From the NCBI RefSeq assembly GCF_002102355.1, contig NZ_LQPT01000104.1, positions 83,769 to 147,768 of the forward strand: a DNA stretch of 64,000 bases, read 5' to 3'. The position numbers were made by a program, and so were the translations under genes. The notes below the pieces were generated by a model. That model had not been told where the DNA came from. It saw only the letters and a list, made by a program, of their open reading frames with translations, and did not search any database. The stretch is from Mycobacterium sherrisii. Its GTDB lineage: Bacteria > Actinomycetota > Actinomycetes > Mycobacteriales > Mycobacteriaceae. This document shows, one piece after another, positions 51,805 to 60,411 of this stretch; position 1 is the first letter of the stretch, and the number at the start of each line of letters is the position of its first letter.

Positions 51805-52923
51805 ATGAAAACCAAGGCAGCGATCCTGCGGGAAGCACCGGGCAAGTGGGAGGTCACCGAGTTGAACTTGGGTGAGCCCGGGCCCAGGGATGTGCAGATC
51901 CGGATCGAAGCCGCCGGGCTGTGTCATTCCGACGACCACTTCGCCACCAACGACACGCCCGCTGCGTACTACCCGCTGATTGGTGGCCACGAGGGCGCAG
52001 GTGTCGTCACCGCAATCGGCTCGGAGGTACGTTCGGTCGAGGTGGGTGATCACGTCATCACCATCTTCATCCCCAGCTGTGGGCGGTGTCGCTGGTGTGC
52101 CTCCGGGCAAGGCAATCTCTGTGATGAAGGTGCTCGAATCATGGCCCTTGGGGCAGGGGAGGACAGCTACCACTTCACCACTGTCGACGGTGTGGGTGTC
52201 GGTCAGATGGCCCTGCTGGGCACCTTCGCCCAGCACACGGTGGTGCCTGAGCAGAGCGTCATCAAGATCGCCAAGGACATCCCGTTCACCTCGGCCTGCC
52301 TGGTGTCCTGCGGCGTGCCCACCGGGTGGGGCGCTGCGACCAACGCCGGCGGCGTGCGCGCGGGTGACACCGTCATCGTCATGGGCACCGGTGGCATCGG
52401 CATCAATTCGGTCCAGGGTGCCCGGCACGTCGGCGCGGCCCACGTGCTGGCCGTCGACCCCCAACCGTTGAAGCGTCAGCGCGCCCTGGAACTGGGTGCG
52501 ACCGAGGTCTTCTCGTCCATCGAGGACGCCACCGCCCGGGCTCAGCAGCTGACCAATGGCCAGGGCGCCGATTCCACTCTGATCTCGGTCGGAGTGATGA
52601 CCAGCGACATGGTGGGGCAGGCCTTCTCGTCCATTCGCAAGGGCGGCACCGTCGTCGTGACATCATTGGGCAACTTTGCCGAAACCGGCATCCCGGTCAA
52701 CCTACTGGAGTTGTCGATGTATCAGAAGCGGATTCAGGGGTCGCTGTTCGGCGCGCAAGCCCCAGTGGCGATCGTGCCGCAGCTGTTCGAGCTTTACTCC
52801 ACCGGTGCGCTCAAACTCGACGAATTAGTCTCCGACGCTTACACGCTCGATCAGATCAACGAGGCGTATGCCGACATGCACGCAGGCAAGGTGATGCGGG
52901 CCGTGATCGCCATGGATCACTGA
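51805..52923 (+). CDS. zinc alcohol dehydrogenase, NDMA-dependent (mycofactocin-type)
   Basis: 372 residues. Catalytic zinc site C40/H62/E63 (GLCHSDDH, GGHEGAGVV) and structural-zinc cysteines C92, C95, C98, C106 (IPSCGRCRWCASGQGNLC). Rossmann motif GTGGIGINSVQGA. The N-terminus MKTKAAILREAPGKWEV and IFIPSCGRCRWCASG match the NDMA-dependent (Rxyl_3153-like) alcohol dehydrogenases, which keep tightly bound NAD recycled by mycofactocin. Converts an alcohol to an aldehyde for the upstream ALDH. Confidence 0.9.
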   Translation: MKTKAAILREAPGKWEVTELNLGEPGPRDVQIRIEAAGLCHSDDHFATNDTPAAYYPLIGGHEGAGVVTAIGSEVRSVEVGDHVITIFIPSCGRCRWCASGQGNLCDEGARIMALGAGEDSYHFTTVDGVGVGQMALLGTFAQHTVVPEQSVIKIAKDIPFTSACLVSCGVPTGWGAATNAGGVRAGDTVIVMGTGGIGINSVQGARHVGAAHVLAVDPQPLKRQRALELGATEVFSSIEDATARAQQLTNGQGADSTLISVGVMTSDMVGQAFSSIRKGGTVVVTSLGNFAETGIPVNLLELSMYQKRIQGSLFGAQAPVAIVPQLFELYSTGALKLDELVSDAYTLDQINEAYADMHAGKVMRAVIAMDH

Positions 52924-53091
52924 AGACCTGCGGCGACCCGGCTGGGAACCCATCGCTCAGCCGGGGCCCACGGCCGCGTTTCGGCGGGATGTGATGTGGC
53001 GGTGGGGATTCCACTCGTGGGGTGTGGAATCAATGACGCTGCTGTCGCGCCGATGATGGCCTGACACGCCCCGACACCGGCGGCGGTGAAG

Positions 53092-53289
53092 TCACGACGA
53101 CGCCACCACGGTGATCGCGCGTTCGGGGCAGGTGTCCACGCCGCGGCGCGCGTCGGCGTCCGCGCCGGCGGGCACTGCGACGGTCTCGACTGCGATGTAG
53201 CCGTCATCGTCGATGGGAAAGAGCTCGGCCGAGACCATGTTGCACATTGCATGGCCTTGACACTTGGCTTTGTCGACGGAGAGTCTCAC
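53092..53289 (-). CDS. 3Fe-4S-type ferredoxin, P450 partner (copy 2)
   Basis: 65 residues, with cluster residues C10, H13, C16 and C54-P; it has the same CxxHxxC form and length as copy 1. It lies 30 bp after the P450 stop on the minus strand and is its likely electron donor. About 170 bp of non-coding sequence separates it from the convergent alcohol dehydrogenase. Confidence 0.92.
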   Translation of the reverse strand: MRLSVDKAKCQGHAMCNMVSAELFPIDDDGYIAVETVAVPAGADADARRGVDTCPERAITVVASS

Positions 53290-53319
53290 TTCTGGCAGCT
53301 CGCGGTTCTGTGGACAGGG

Positions 53320-54531
53320 TTAGTCGCCGACAGCGAGGACGAGCTGGTCGATGCCCCACGTTCCGGCGGTGTGTTCGGTGATCGGCGCGCCGGTTAACCG
53401 GTAATCGGGCATGCGCCGATGCCACTCCTGTAGGGCGATCTGCATTTCCAGCCGCGCCAGGTGCGACCCGAGACAGCGATGAGGCCCCGCCCCAAACGAT
53501 GTGTGCCGCACGACCGCACGATCAAAATCCACCTCACTGGCATGGTCGTACTCGAGGGAGTCACGACCCGCCGCGGGCAACGGCACCATGATCGTCTGAC
53601 CCTTCTTGATCGCCACCCCGTCGAGCACGGTGTCCACCGTTGCCTTGCGACCGGTCACGATGATGGGAAAGGCGCGCAGAAATTCTTCGACGGCGTGCGG
53701 AATCAGCTCGGGGTTGTGGACCAGCCGCCGTCGGTCGGCGTCGTGGGTCGCCAAATGATGGAAGATCCACGTCAGTTGGGATGCCACCGTGTCCAATCCG
53801 GCAATGAAGACGAACAGGCACAGCGACAGCAGGTCGTCGAGGCCAACCGTTTGCCCGTCGATCTGCCAGGTGATCGCCGCGGAGAGCACGTCGTCGCCGA
53901 CCAGAGCCGGGTCGGCCCGACGGGCAGTGATCAGCCGGGCGAAGTAGTCCATGACGTCGTTCATCGCGCCCATCATCTTGCTGCGGTCAGGATCGTTATC
54001 GCTGGTGGCGTGAACGATCAGGCCCTCCCATGTCATGAACTGGTCTAGATCCTCGGCGGGCAGGCCGAACAGTTCGAGGAAGATCGACGTCGGAAACTTT
54101 CTGGCGAAGTCGTTGGTGAAGTCGATGGTCTGTTGGCCGCAGACGGAGTCGACCAACTCCGCGGCGCGCTGCCGGACCCGACCGTCGTAGGTGCGGATGC
54201 GCGCCGGTGTGAAGTACGGCGCGAGCAGTTTGCGCCACGCGCTGTGCTCGGGCGGGTCGAGCATCTCCGGGATCCACTTGTATGGAGGATCGGGTTCGAT
54301 CGCCACTACCGAACTGCTGCTGAATCGCTGCGGATCCTGCAGCACCTCGACCATCGTCGCTGAACGTGTGGCCAACAAATACCCAGGAAAGCCTCCCGCT
54401 GCCTCGACCTCCAGCAACGAGCCATGCTGGGCGATCTCGGCAATGCGATCGAACGACGACAAGACCGGGCAGTCGCCGGCCGAGTAATCCCACTGCACGA
54501 CTGGGCATTTCGGCGTATGCGTCGATGTCAT
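53320..54531 (-). CDS. cytochrome P450 (copy 2)
   Basis: 403 residues. Features: MLDPPEHSAWRKLLAPYFTP, I-helix FIAGLDTVASQLTW with Thr, ExxR in EEFLRAF, heme motif FGAGPHRCLGSHLARLE with axial Cys at C353. It begins with a TSTHTPKCP-type N-terminus and no anchor, so is soluble. Not a close duplicate of copy 1 by eye. Paired with ferredoxin copy 2; palindrome site 16 lies 91 bp upstream. Confidence 0.95.
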   Translation of the reverse strand: MTSTHTPKCPVVQWDYSAGDCPVLSSFDRIAEIAQHGSLLEVEAAGGFPGYLLATRSATMVEVLQDPQRFSSSSVVAIEPDPPYKWIPEMLDPPEHSAWRKLLAPYFTPARIRTYDGRVRQRAAELVDSVCGQQTIDFTNDFARKFPTSIFLELFGLPAEDLDQFMTWEGLIVHATSDNDPDRSKMMGAMNDVMDYFARLITARRADPALVGDDVLSAAITWQIDGQTVGLDDLLSLCLFVFIAGLDTVASQLTWIFHHLATHDADRRRLVHNPELIPHAVEEFLRAFPIIVTGRKATVDTVLDGVAIKKGQTIMVPLPAAGRDSLEYDHASEVDFDRAVVRHTSFGAGPHRCLGSHLARLEMQIALQEWHRRMPDYRLTGAPITEHTAGTWGIDQLVLAVGD

Positions 54532-54622
54532 GAGAGCTCCTCGTCACCGCGGGGCCGCCACGTCAGAGCAATTCCTGGATGCGGAACGGTGATCACTGAA
54601 CGCGGACGCGAGATTCAACCCC

Positions 54623-54645
54623 AAAATCAATCGATGTTAGATTAA
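54623..54645. promoter_or_regulatory. island palindrome site 16
   Basis: AAAATCAATC, spacer GAT, GTTAGATTAA. Between the ligase copy 2 stop and P450 copy 2, giving the P450-ferredoxin pair its own promoter. Confidence 0.55.
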
Positions 54646-54687
54646 CGTGACCGCGATCACCTGTCAAACAGGCAATGCGGCTTTTCG

Positions 54688-56310
54688 TTAGTCCGGGAGG
54701 GCGGTATGTTCGATTCCCCTGCGCGTCACCCTGTACCCGTTCTCGACGCGGTCCCACGTCGCCTCGGTGTTGCCGCGCTCTTTGAGCGAGTACTTTTGCG
54801 GCTTTCCGGTCGGAGTCTTGGGGATCTCACTGGTGAACTCGTAGAACCGCGGGACCATGTGATGGGGGAGGCGGTCGAAGGCATGCTCAAGGAATTGCGA
54901 ATGGTGCACGGGGGCACCAGGTTTGAGCACGATCCACACTTTGACCTCGTCATCGACTCCATCGTCGGATGGCGCCGGCACGCAGGCGACTTCAGCGACG
55001 GCAGCATGCGCTGACATCGCGAGTTCGACCTCGTAGGCCGAGATATTCTCACCGCGCCGACGGATGGCGTCCTTGGTGCGGCCGACGAAGTAGAAGCTGC
55101 CCTGGGCGTCCTGGCGGACCAGGTCGCCGGTGTGAAACCAGGCATTGGTCCAGGCGGAAGCGGTGGCGGTCGGGTCATCGACGTAACCGGGACTCATCAC
55201 CGAAGGGCGTGAACATCGCACGATCGCCTCGCCCACATCACCGACAGGGATTTGTTGGTCGTGTCGATCCACCACCCGTACTTCCCAACCCGGCATCACC
55301 TCGCCGCAATAGCTCGGGTCAGCCCCGGGTTCGGCGTAGCCACGGATGGGGGTCGACGCCTCCGTGCTGCCCAATGAAGTCATCAACACCGGGACGCCGA
55401 ACCGCGAGCGGAATGCTGCGATATCCGGCGGAATCGGTGCAGTGACCATGAATTTCATGCGATGTTCGCGCTCTGCCGAGCGGGCCGGGTGCCGCATCAT
55501 CGCGGGCACCATGGAGCTGATCAGAATGGCGGCGCTCACCCGCGCGTCCCGAATGGTCTCCCAGTACCGGTCCAGGGCGGGCCGGGGCCGCACGTAGATC
55601 GCACTCCCGTTGGCCAGCGTGGCGTTCACGTAACCCATTGCCGCCGAATGGAACAACGGCAGATCAATCTGGAAGACGTCGTCAGCGGTGAAACCGTTTT
55701 CCCGCAGGATCGTCGCGTACCCCCAGTAGCTGTGCAGATAAGGGACTAGCACCAACTTGGAAGGCCCCGTGGTGCCCGAGGTCATCAGCAGTTTCTCGAT
55801 GTCCCACAATTCGATGCCGCGCTCGAGCTCGGGAGCCCTGTCTTCGCGGCCCCGCAGCTCGCCGGGATCGACGAGCACGGTCCGCCCGAGCGCGGCGTCA
55901 TCCTCGAGCGCCGCGCGGCGACTTGGATCTGCAACGACGGCGACCGGCCGGCTCAGCGCCAACGGCCGTCGCAGCAGGCTGCCGCGCAGCGCGGGGTTGA
56001 TAGGGCACACGGTGGCCCCGAGCATGGCTGCGCCGAACCAGGACCGAATAAAGTCCGCGCCGTTGGGAAGTAGCACCGCAAGACAGCTCCCCTGCCGAAC
56101 CCCCAAGGCGCGCAACGTGTGTGCGGCGGCAGCGGCTTCGCGAAGCGCCTGCGCATACGTCCAACGTTCACCGCCGTCGAACTCTGCGAAATGCCGGTCG
56201 GGATGATGGGCCGCATTGGCCAGCAACAAGGATCGCGTGACGACTTGGTCGGACGTCAGCGCCTGCAAGGTTGCCTCCGTCATCCTCCCTACCGGTGGCC
56301 GATCGCTCAT
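54688..56310 (-). CDS. acyl-CoA synthetase / AMP-dependent ligase (copy 2)
   Basis: 540 residues. ANL motifs: LLMTSGTTGPSKLVLVPY, SLGSTEASTPIRG, FHTGDLVRQDAQGSFYFVGR, RGENISAYEVE and C-terminal PTGKPQKYSLKERGN with the catalytic Lys. Paralogue of the ligase at 41205-42791: same domain order, similar LLPNGADFIRSW and PRPALDRYWE segments, and terminal GYRVTRRGIEHTALPD versus GFSVTRHGLKSVART. It follows the amidohydrolase paralogue by 41 bp, so both probably form one transcript. Confidence 0.92.
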   Translation of the reverse strand: MSDRPPVGRMTEATLQALTSDQVVTRSLLLANAAHHPDRHFAEFDGGERWTYAQALREAAAAAHTLRALGVRQGSCLAVLLPNGADFIRSWFGAAMLGATVCPINPALRGSLLRRPLALSRPVAVVADPSRRAALEDDAALGRTVLVDPGELRGREDRAPELERGIELWDIEKLLMTSGTTGPSKLVLVPYLHSYWGYATILRENGFTADDVFQIDLPLFHSAAMGYVNATLANGSAIYVRPRPALDRYWETIRDARVSAAILISSMVPAMMRHPARSAEREHRMKFMVTAPIPPDIAAFRSRFGVPVLMTSLGSTEASTPIRGYAEPGADPSYCGEVMPGWEVRVVDRHDQQIPVGDVGEAIVRCSRPSVMSPGYVDDPTATASAWTNAWFHTGDLVRQDAQGSFYFVGRTKDAIRRRGENISAYEVELAMSAHAAVAEVACVPAPSDDGVDDEVKVWIVLKPGAPVHHSQFLEHAFDRLPHHMVPRFYEFTSEIPKTPTGKPQKYSLKERGNTEATWDRVENGYRVTRRGIEHTALPD

Positions 56311-56351
56311 CTTCGATCCTTTGCGGCAACGTCACGATCCGTGCGACGCCA

Positions 56352-57566
56352 TCAAGCCTTATTGGGAAGCAGCAGCCTGGCGTTGTCGACGAAGATCTTG
56401 TCGACGATCGCCTTGCCGTGTCGTTCGATCTTGGCGTGGATGCGGCGAAATACGTCCTTGCCGCCCTCGACGTGGGGATAGTCCGTGGAGAACGCCAGCA
56501 CGTTTTCGATGCCGGGGTAGCGGTCGATGTAGACGTCCACCGGTTCGAAGTGAAAGAACGACACCCGGCTGTTGTTGACGAGGTAGGTCGAGGGCAACTC
56601 TTCAAGCTTGTGGGGGTTGGTGTTGAAATGGCCCATCGCCTTGTGCCAGAGGTCCATGGTCTCCATGAGCGGTCCGACCCAGTGCGCGCCGACTTCGATG
56701 ACGCCGAAGCGCAGGGTGGGATGTCGCGCGAACACGCCGCCCAACACCATCACCGACAGGAAGTTCTGGAACGGGATGTGAAGGTTCGTCGTCGAGTACG
56801 GGTCCACGCTGAACTCTCCCAGTGAGCGAAATCCCTGGAACGCCTCGGCGTCTTCCCACGCAGTACTTGCCAACAGTCGGCCGTCGCCGCCAATGTGCAG
56901 GGTGACGGTGACGTCGGCGTCTGCGCACATCGTCCACAGCGGATCCAGACTCAAACTGGCTGGGGACACCCCGCCAACCGGTAACCCGGCCGGAAGCCAA
57001 ATCGCCCGGATGCCGCCGTCGATGAGACGTCTCGCTGTCGCGATCACCGCGTCGACGGTGTCCTCCACGATGGGAGCGACCGGCACGATTCGCGACGAGA
57101 ACTTTTGGACGTCCAGCAGGTAGTCCTGGTAGAGCTCGACGCAGCGGCTGCCTAGCTGCGCACGGTTATCGGTGATGCCGGGGAACATCGACGAGTCGTC
57201 ATGGTTTACCCGCAGGACAGTGCCGTACAGGCCCACGCTGCCAGGGAACATCAACTGCGCGCCGACGCCCATCGCATCCATGACCTCGATGCGGCGTTCG
57301 TAGTCCACCGCTCCGGGGGCCAGGGAGCCCTTGGAGATGAGGACCTCCTTGTCCACCGGCACGTTGTCACCTTCGAATTCCGGCACATTCGGGTGGTTTT
57401 TGTCGGTGTCGGCGGTCTCGCCACCCTGCAGCCACGCGTCCGCGAGAGGCTTGACCTCCGGACCGAACGTGTCCTCCCAGACCTGCAGCGGCATCATCTC
57501 GTGGCTGTCGACGTCGAGGATCCTGCCAGACAGGTGCGCGAGGCCTTCGGGAAGCAGTGTCGTCAT
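56352..57566 (-). CDS. amidohydrolase-family metalloenzyme (copy 2)
   Basis: 404 residues from the ATG at 57566 after GAAGGTGGCCACGC; the frame is open to 57614 but would include palindrome site 17. It shares RILDVDSHEMMPLQVWEDTF, ADVTVTLHIGGDG and AFSTDYPHVEGGKDVFRRI with the paralogue at 26001-27242. PF04909-type fold; reaction unknown. First gene of a leftward operon with ligase copy 2, divergent from a SnoaL-CoA-transferase operon. Confidence 0.86.
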   Translation of the reverse strand: MTTLLPEGLAHLSGRILDVDSHEMMPLQVWEDTFGPEVKPLADAWLQGGETADTDKNHPNVPEFEGDNVPVDKEVLISKGSLAPGAVDYERRIEVMDAMGVGAQLMFPGSVGLYGTVLRVNHDDSSMFPGITDNRAQLGSRCVELYQDYLLDVQKFSSRIVPVAPIVEDTVDAVIATARRLIDGGIRAIWLPAGLPVGGVSPASLSLDPLWTMCADADVTVTLHIGGDGRLLASTAWEDAEAFQGFRSLGEFSVDPYSTTNLHIPFQNFLSVMVLGGVFARHPTLRFGVIEVGAHWVGPLMETMDLWHKAMGHFNTNPHKLEELPSTYLVNNSRVSFFHFEPVDVYIDRYPGIENVLAFSTDYPHVEGGKDVFRRIHAKIERHGKAIVDKIFVDNARLLLPNKA

Positions 57567-57606
57567 GCGTGGCCACCTTCCTCGGCGCGGGTACGCCGGC
57601 CAGCAA

Positions 57607-57629
57607 TTTACCAAACTAAGTTTGATAAA
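57607..57629. promoter_or_regulatory. island palindrome site 17
   Basis: TTTACCAAAC, spacer TAA, GTTTGATAAA. 41 bp upstream of amidohydrolase copy 2; one of the most symmetrical copies. Confidence 0.7.
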
Positions 57630-57801
57630 AGTTAGTGGCCGCGGCGGTCGGTGTCAATTGGTGTGGACATCAACCCCAGCTCACGCCCGACGCCATATGT
57701 AGGCGATTCGCGTGCCCGGTCAGCGAGGGAGTGGCGCGCGAGTGACCCGTTCCTGCGGCGCTGCCGCGTCATACGGCGGCGCGGGCAGGAATCGCCATTG
57801 C

Positions 57802-57824
57802 TTAATCTTACGACGTTGGGTTAC
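57802..57824. promoter_or_regulatory. island palindrome site 18
   Basis: TTAATCTTAC, spacer GAC, GTTGGGTTAC. 88 bp upstream of the SnoaL-CoA-transferase-SDR operon. Confidence 0.7.
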
Positions 57825-57912
57825 GGTGAGGCGGCGGCCCTCCGATCGTCGGCTGGCACGTGCATCCGCGCGGTCAGCCTGCGACCAGCTGGACCCACGC
57901 GGCAAGGCTGCT

Positions 57913-58383
57913 GTGACCACGCAGCCCGACAGACACGGAATGGCGATGGAAGCACTCGAACAACTGCAGGCCCGCGAGAACATCCGCAGCGTCATCAACC
58001 GCTACTGCATGGAAGCCGACCGCGGGCAGCTGGACGGCGTCGCGGCGTTGTTCTCCGAGGACGCCGTGTACGAATTCGGCTCGCGAACCTATCTGGGCCG
58101 CAGTGGCATTCGCGAGATGTTCGTGGAATCGGGTCGGCACGCCGCTGTCGCCGCCGTGTCGGGTCCGTTCTTACACTCGGTGTCCACCTCATTGGTGGAG
58201 CTGTCGGGATCGACTGCACAAGCCACGACCTACGTCACGGTGCTCAGCGGCGCCGGAATCGACCACTGGGGCCGCTACCACGACGACCTGGCCATCGTTG
58301 ACGGTAAGGAGTGGCTGATAACGCGTCGACGATTCACTCTGCTCGGTGCGGTCGCCGGGGGAATTGGCGAGGCGCTGCGATGA
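57913..58383 (+). CDS. SnoaL-like (NTF2 fold) protein
   Basis: 156 residues from the GTG at 57913 (an ATG at 57940 is also possible); a longer frame from 57712 would include the operator. Pattern: LQARENIRSVINRYCMEADR, DAVYEFGSRTYLGRSGIREM, HSVSTSLVELSGSTAQATTY, DHWGRYHDDLAIVDGKEWLI. This SnoaL_4-type fold often acts as an isomerase or dehydratase on ring substrates. Coupled to the CoA-transferase by ATGA at 58380-58383. Confidence 0.82.
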   Translation: MTTQPDRHGMAMEALEQLQARENIRSVINRYCMEADRGQLDGVAALFSEDAVYEFGSRTYLGRSGIREMFVESGRHAAVAAVSGPFLHSVSTSLVELSGSTAQATTYVTVLSGAGIDHWGRYHDDLAIVDGKEWLITRRRFTLLGAVAGGIGEALR

Positions 58384-59573
58384 ATGCTGCCGCGGCTCCG
58401 CTACGTGGCGTTCGCGTGCTCGATCTGTCCTGGATTGGTGTGGGTTGCATCGCGACCTGGTTGCTTGCCGAACTTGGTGCCGAGGTTATCAAGATCGAAC
58501 CGACCGATGGCACCGACAATCTGCGTTCGCTGGCGCCGAAGGTCGACGGCGTCGGGATCAATCACCTCGTCTTCGACCGCCACAAGACGAGCCTGCCGCT
58601 CGATCTGCGCACCGAACTGGGCCGAGATGCCTACCTGGCGGTGGCGACGACCGCCCATGCAGTGGTCGAGGGCATGCGCACGGGAGTCGCCGACCGACTG
58701 GGCATCGGCGCCACCGCCCTGCAGAAGCTCAATCCCGCCCTGACCTACGTCACCCTGCCCGGCTACGGATCGGGTGGGCCCCTGTCCGGCCGGGCGGGCC
58801 ACGACCTTAACTTTGACGCACTCGCCGGTGTCCTGTCGATGACGTGGCCGGGTCCGGTGGGCCCACCGCCGATACAGGCCGGCGACTACTTCGGGGCTTG
58901 CCTGGCCGCACTGGCGGTGGTCAGCGGTGTGCTTCAAGCGCAGGGCACGAATCTTGGCGCGCAGGTGGAATCAAGCCTCTTTGACGCCGCGATGTTCGCG
59001 ATGGTCATCCCGCAAGCGCAGGCACTGATGCTGAACCTGGACGTGCAGCCCCAGAACCATATGCTCGTGGGCGCGCTTGCGTGCTACTCCACGTACGAGT
59101 GTGCCGACGGACAGCGCATCGCCGTGGGGGCACTCGAACCGCACTTCTGGCGACGGTTCTGCGAGATGGCCGACATCGACGATGACGGCGCACAGTTCGA
59201 TCCTTCGGCACAAGTCGTCCTGCGCGAACGTGTCGCTAAGGCCATCGCAAAGAAGACGCGCGACCAGTGGATCGCCCACTTCGGGGACGAAGATGTATGC
59301 GTTTCAGCGGTGCTGAGCATCGCCGAGGCGGTCAGCCAGCCTCACGTGCGCCAGCGCGGCCGTATTGTCGGCGTCGAACACCCCAGCGGCGCCACCTACG
59401 ACGCACCGGCAGCGCCCTTACGATTCGGCGGGTCGGCAACCTCACGTACTGCCCGCGCGCCCCGGCTGGGCGAGGGAGCCCGACGAGTGCTCTTGGGAGT
59501 GGGCTACTCGGCGGAGCGCATCGACACGCTCATGGCCGACGGGGTCGTCTATGCCCCCGGCGCGGGTTCGTAA
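58380..59573 (+). CDS. class III (CaiB/BaiF) CoA-transferase, copy 1
   Basis: 397 residues, start in the ATGA overlap. N-terminal RGVRVLDLSWIGVGCIATWL and LAELGAEVIKIEP; catalytic Asp is D169 (IQAGDYFGACLAAL), at the same residue number as in formyl-CoA transferase; HDLNFDALAG and VESSLFDAAMFAM fit the family. Transfers CoA between acids or acts as a racemase-like family member. The next gene starts on its stop (TAATG). Confidence 0.9.
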   Translation: MNAAAAPLRGVRVLDLSWIGVGCIATWLLAELGAEVIKIEPTDGTDNLRSLAPKVDGVGINHLVFDRHKTSLPLDLRTELGRDAYLAVATTAHAVVEGMRTGVADRLGIGATALQKLNPALTYVTLPGYGSGGPLSGRAGHDLNFDALAGVLSMTWPGPVGPPPIQAGDYFGACLAALAVVSGVLQAQGTNLGAQVESSLFDAAMFAMVIPQAQALMLNLDVQPQNHMLVGALACYSTYECADGQRIAVGALEPHFWRRFCEMADIDDDGAQFDPSAQVVLRERVAKAIAKKTRDQWIAHFGDEDVCVSAVLSIAEAVSQPHVRQRGRIVGVEHPSGATYDAPAAPLRFGGSATSRTARAPRLGEGARRVLLGVGYSAERIDTLMADGVVYAPGAGS

Positions 59574-60358
59574 TGCGCCATCTCTGCGGCAAGGCAGTAG
59601 TCGTCACTGGCGCCGGCAGCGGACTCGGAGCGGCGTATGCGGCCGCAGCCGCGGCCGCCGGCGCCTTCGTCGTGATCAACGACATTGACCGCTCCGCGGC
59701 GACGGCCACCGGACGACGCGTCCCGAACTCAGTCATCGACACTTCCGACATCTCGACATGGCAGGGCGCCAAGGATCTCATCGACCGTTGCGTCGGGGTG
59801 TTCGGCCGCATCGACGGTCTGGTGAACAACGCCGGTGTGGTCAAAGTGGGCCCGCCTGAGCAGGCTAGCGAAGAGGACCTCCGGCAGGTGATCGGGGTGA
59901 ATCTGTTGGGGACCGCGTTCTGTGGAACCCTTGCGCTGCAACGGATGATCCCGCTCAATCACGGGTCGATCGTGAACGTCACCTCCGGGGCGCAAGCTGG
60001 AATGCCAACCGTCGCAGGATATTCCGCTAGCAAGGGTGGGATCACGTCGTTGACCTACTCGTGGGCCGCGGCCGTGGCCGGCACCGGTGTCCGTGTCAAC
60101 GCTGTGTCCCCCAATGCTCGTACACCGCTGGCCCAGGCCGTGGCCGAGAATCACCCCGAAGTGCAGACCGGGACGTTCAGCCCCGAGAGCAACACGCCCG
60201 CAGTCGTCTTCCTGCTGTCTCACCTTGCCCACGACGTCAACGGAAGCGTCGTCACCACTGGTGGTGACGAAATGTCCGTTCTAACCCGTCCGCGCCGCGG
60301 CCGCACTCAGCGGCGAGAGGGATGGACACCCGAAGCAGTCCGCCGGCTATTCGAATAG
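59573..60358 (+). CDS. short-chain dehydrogenase/reductase with basic C-terminal extension
   Basis: 261 residues from the ATG overlapping the previous stop. Motifs TGAGSGLGAAYA, NNAGVVKVG, NVTSGAQAG, YSASKGGI (YxxxK). The usual GGxxxVDGG tail is altered to NGSVVTTGGDEMSVLTRP, and a basic tail RRGRTQRREGWTPEAVRRLF follows, which could affect assembly. Substrate unknown; coupled to the CoA-transferase. Confidence 0.85.
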   Translation: MRHLCGKAVVVTGAGSGLGAAYAAAAAAAGAFVVINDIDRSAATATGRRVPNSVIDTSDISTWQGAKDLIDRCVGVFGRIDGLVNNAGVVKVGPPEQASEEDLRQVIGVNLLGTAFCGTLALQRMIPLNHGSIVNVTSGAQAGMPTVAGYSASKGGITSLTYSWAAAVAGTGVRVNAVSPNARTPLAQAVAENHPEVQTGTFSPESNTPAVVFLLSHLAHDVNGSVVTTGGDEMSVLTRPRRGRTQRREGWTPEAVRRLFE

Positions 60359-60411
60359 TCGCCGTTGAAAAGCACGCCCCTTCCGCGACCAGTCCCGAGG
60401 AGTCGATATCC

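Larger units (their letters stand above)
57567..57912. other. 346-bp divergent promoter region
   Basis: Between amidohydrolase copy 2 and the SnoaL-like gene. Contains palindrome sites 17 and 18; no supported gene. Confidence 0.6.

Noticed and set aside
12706-57824. KstR or KstR2 operators as explanation of the repeated palindrome
   Set aside because: Their half-sites (TAGAAC, AGCAAG) do not match TTAACCWAAC, and the 3-bp spacer geometry differs.
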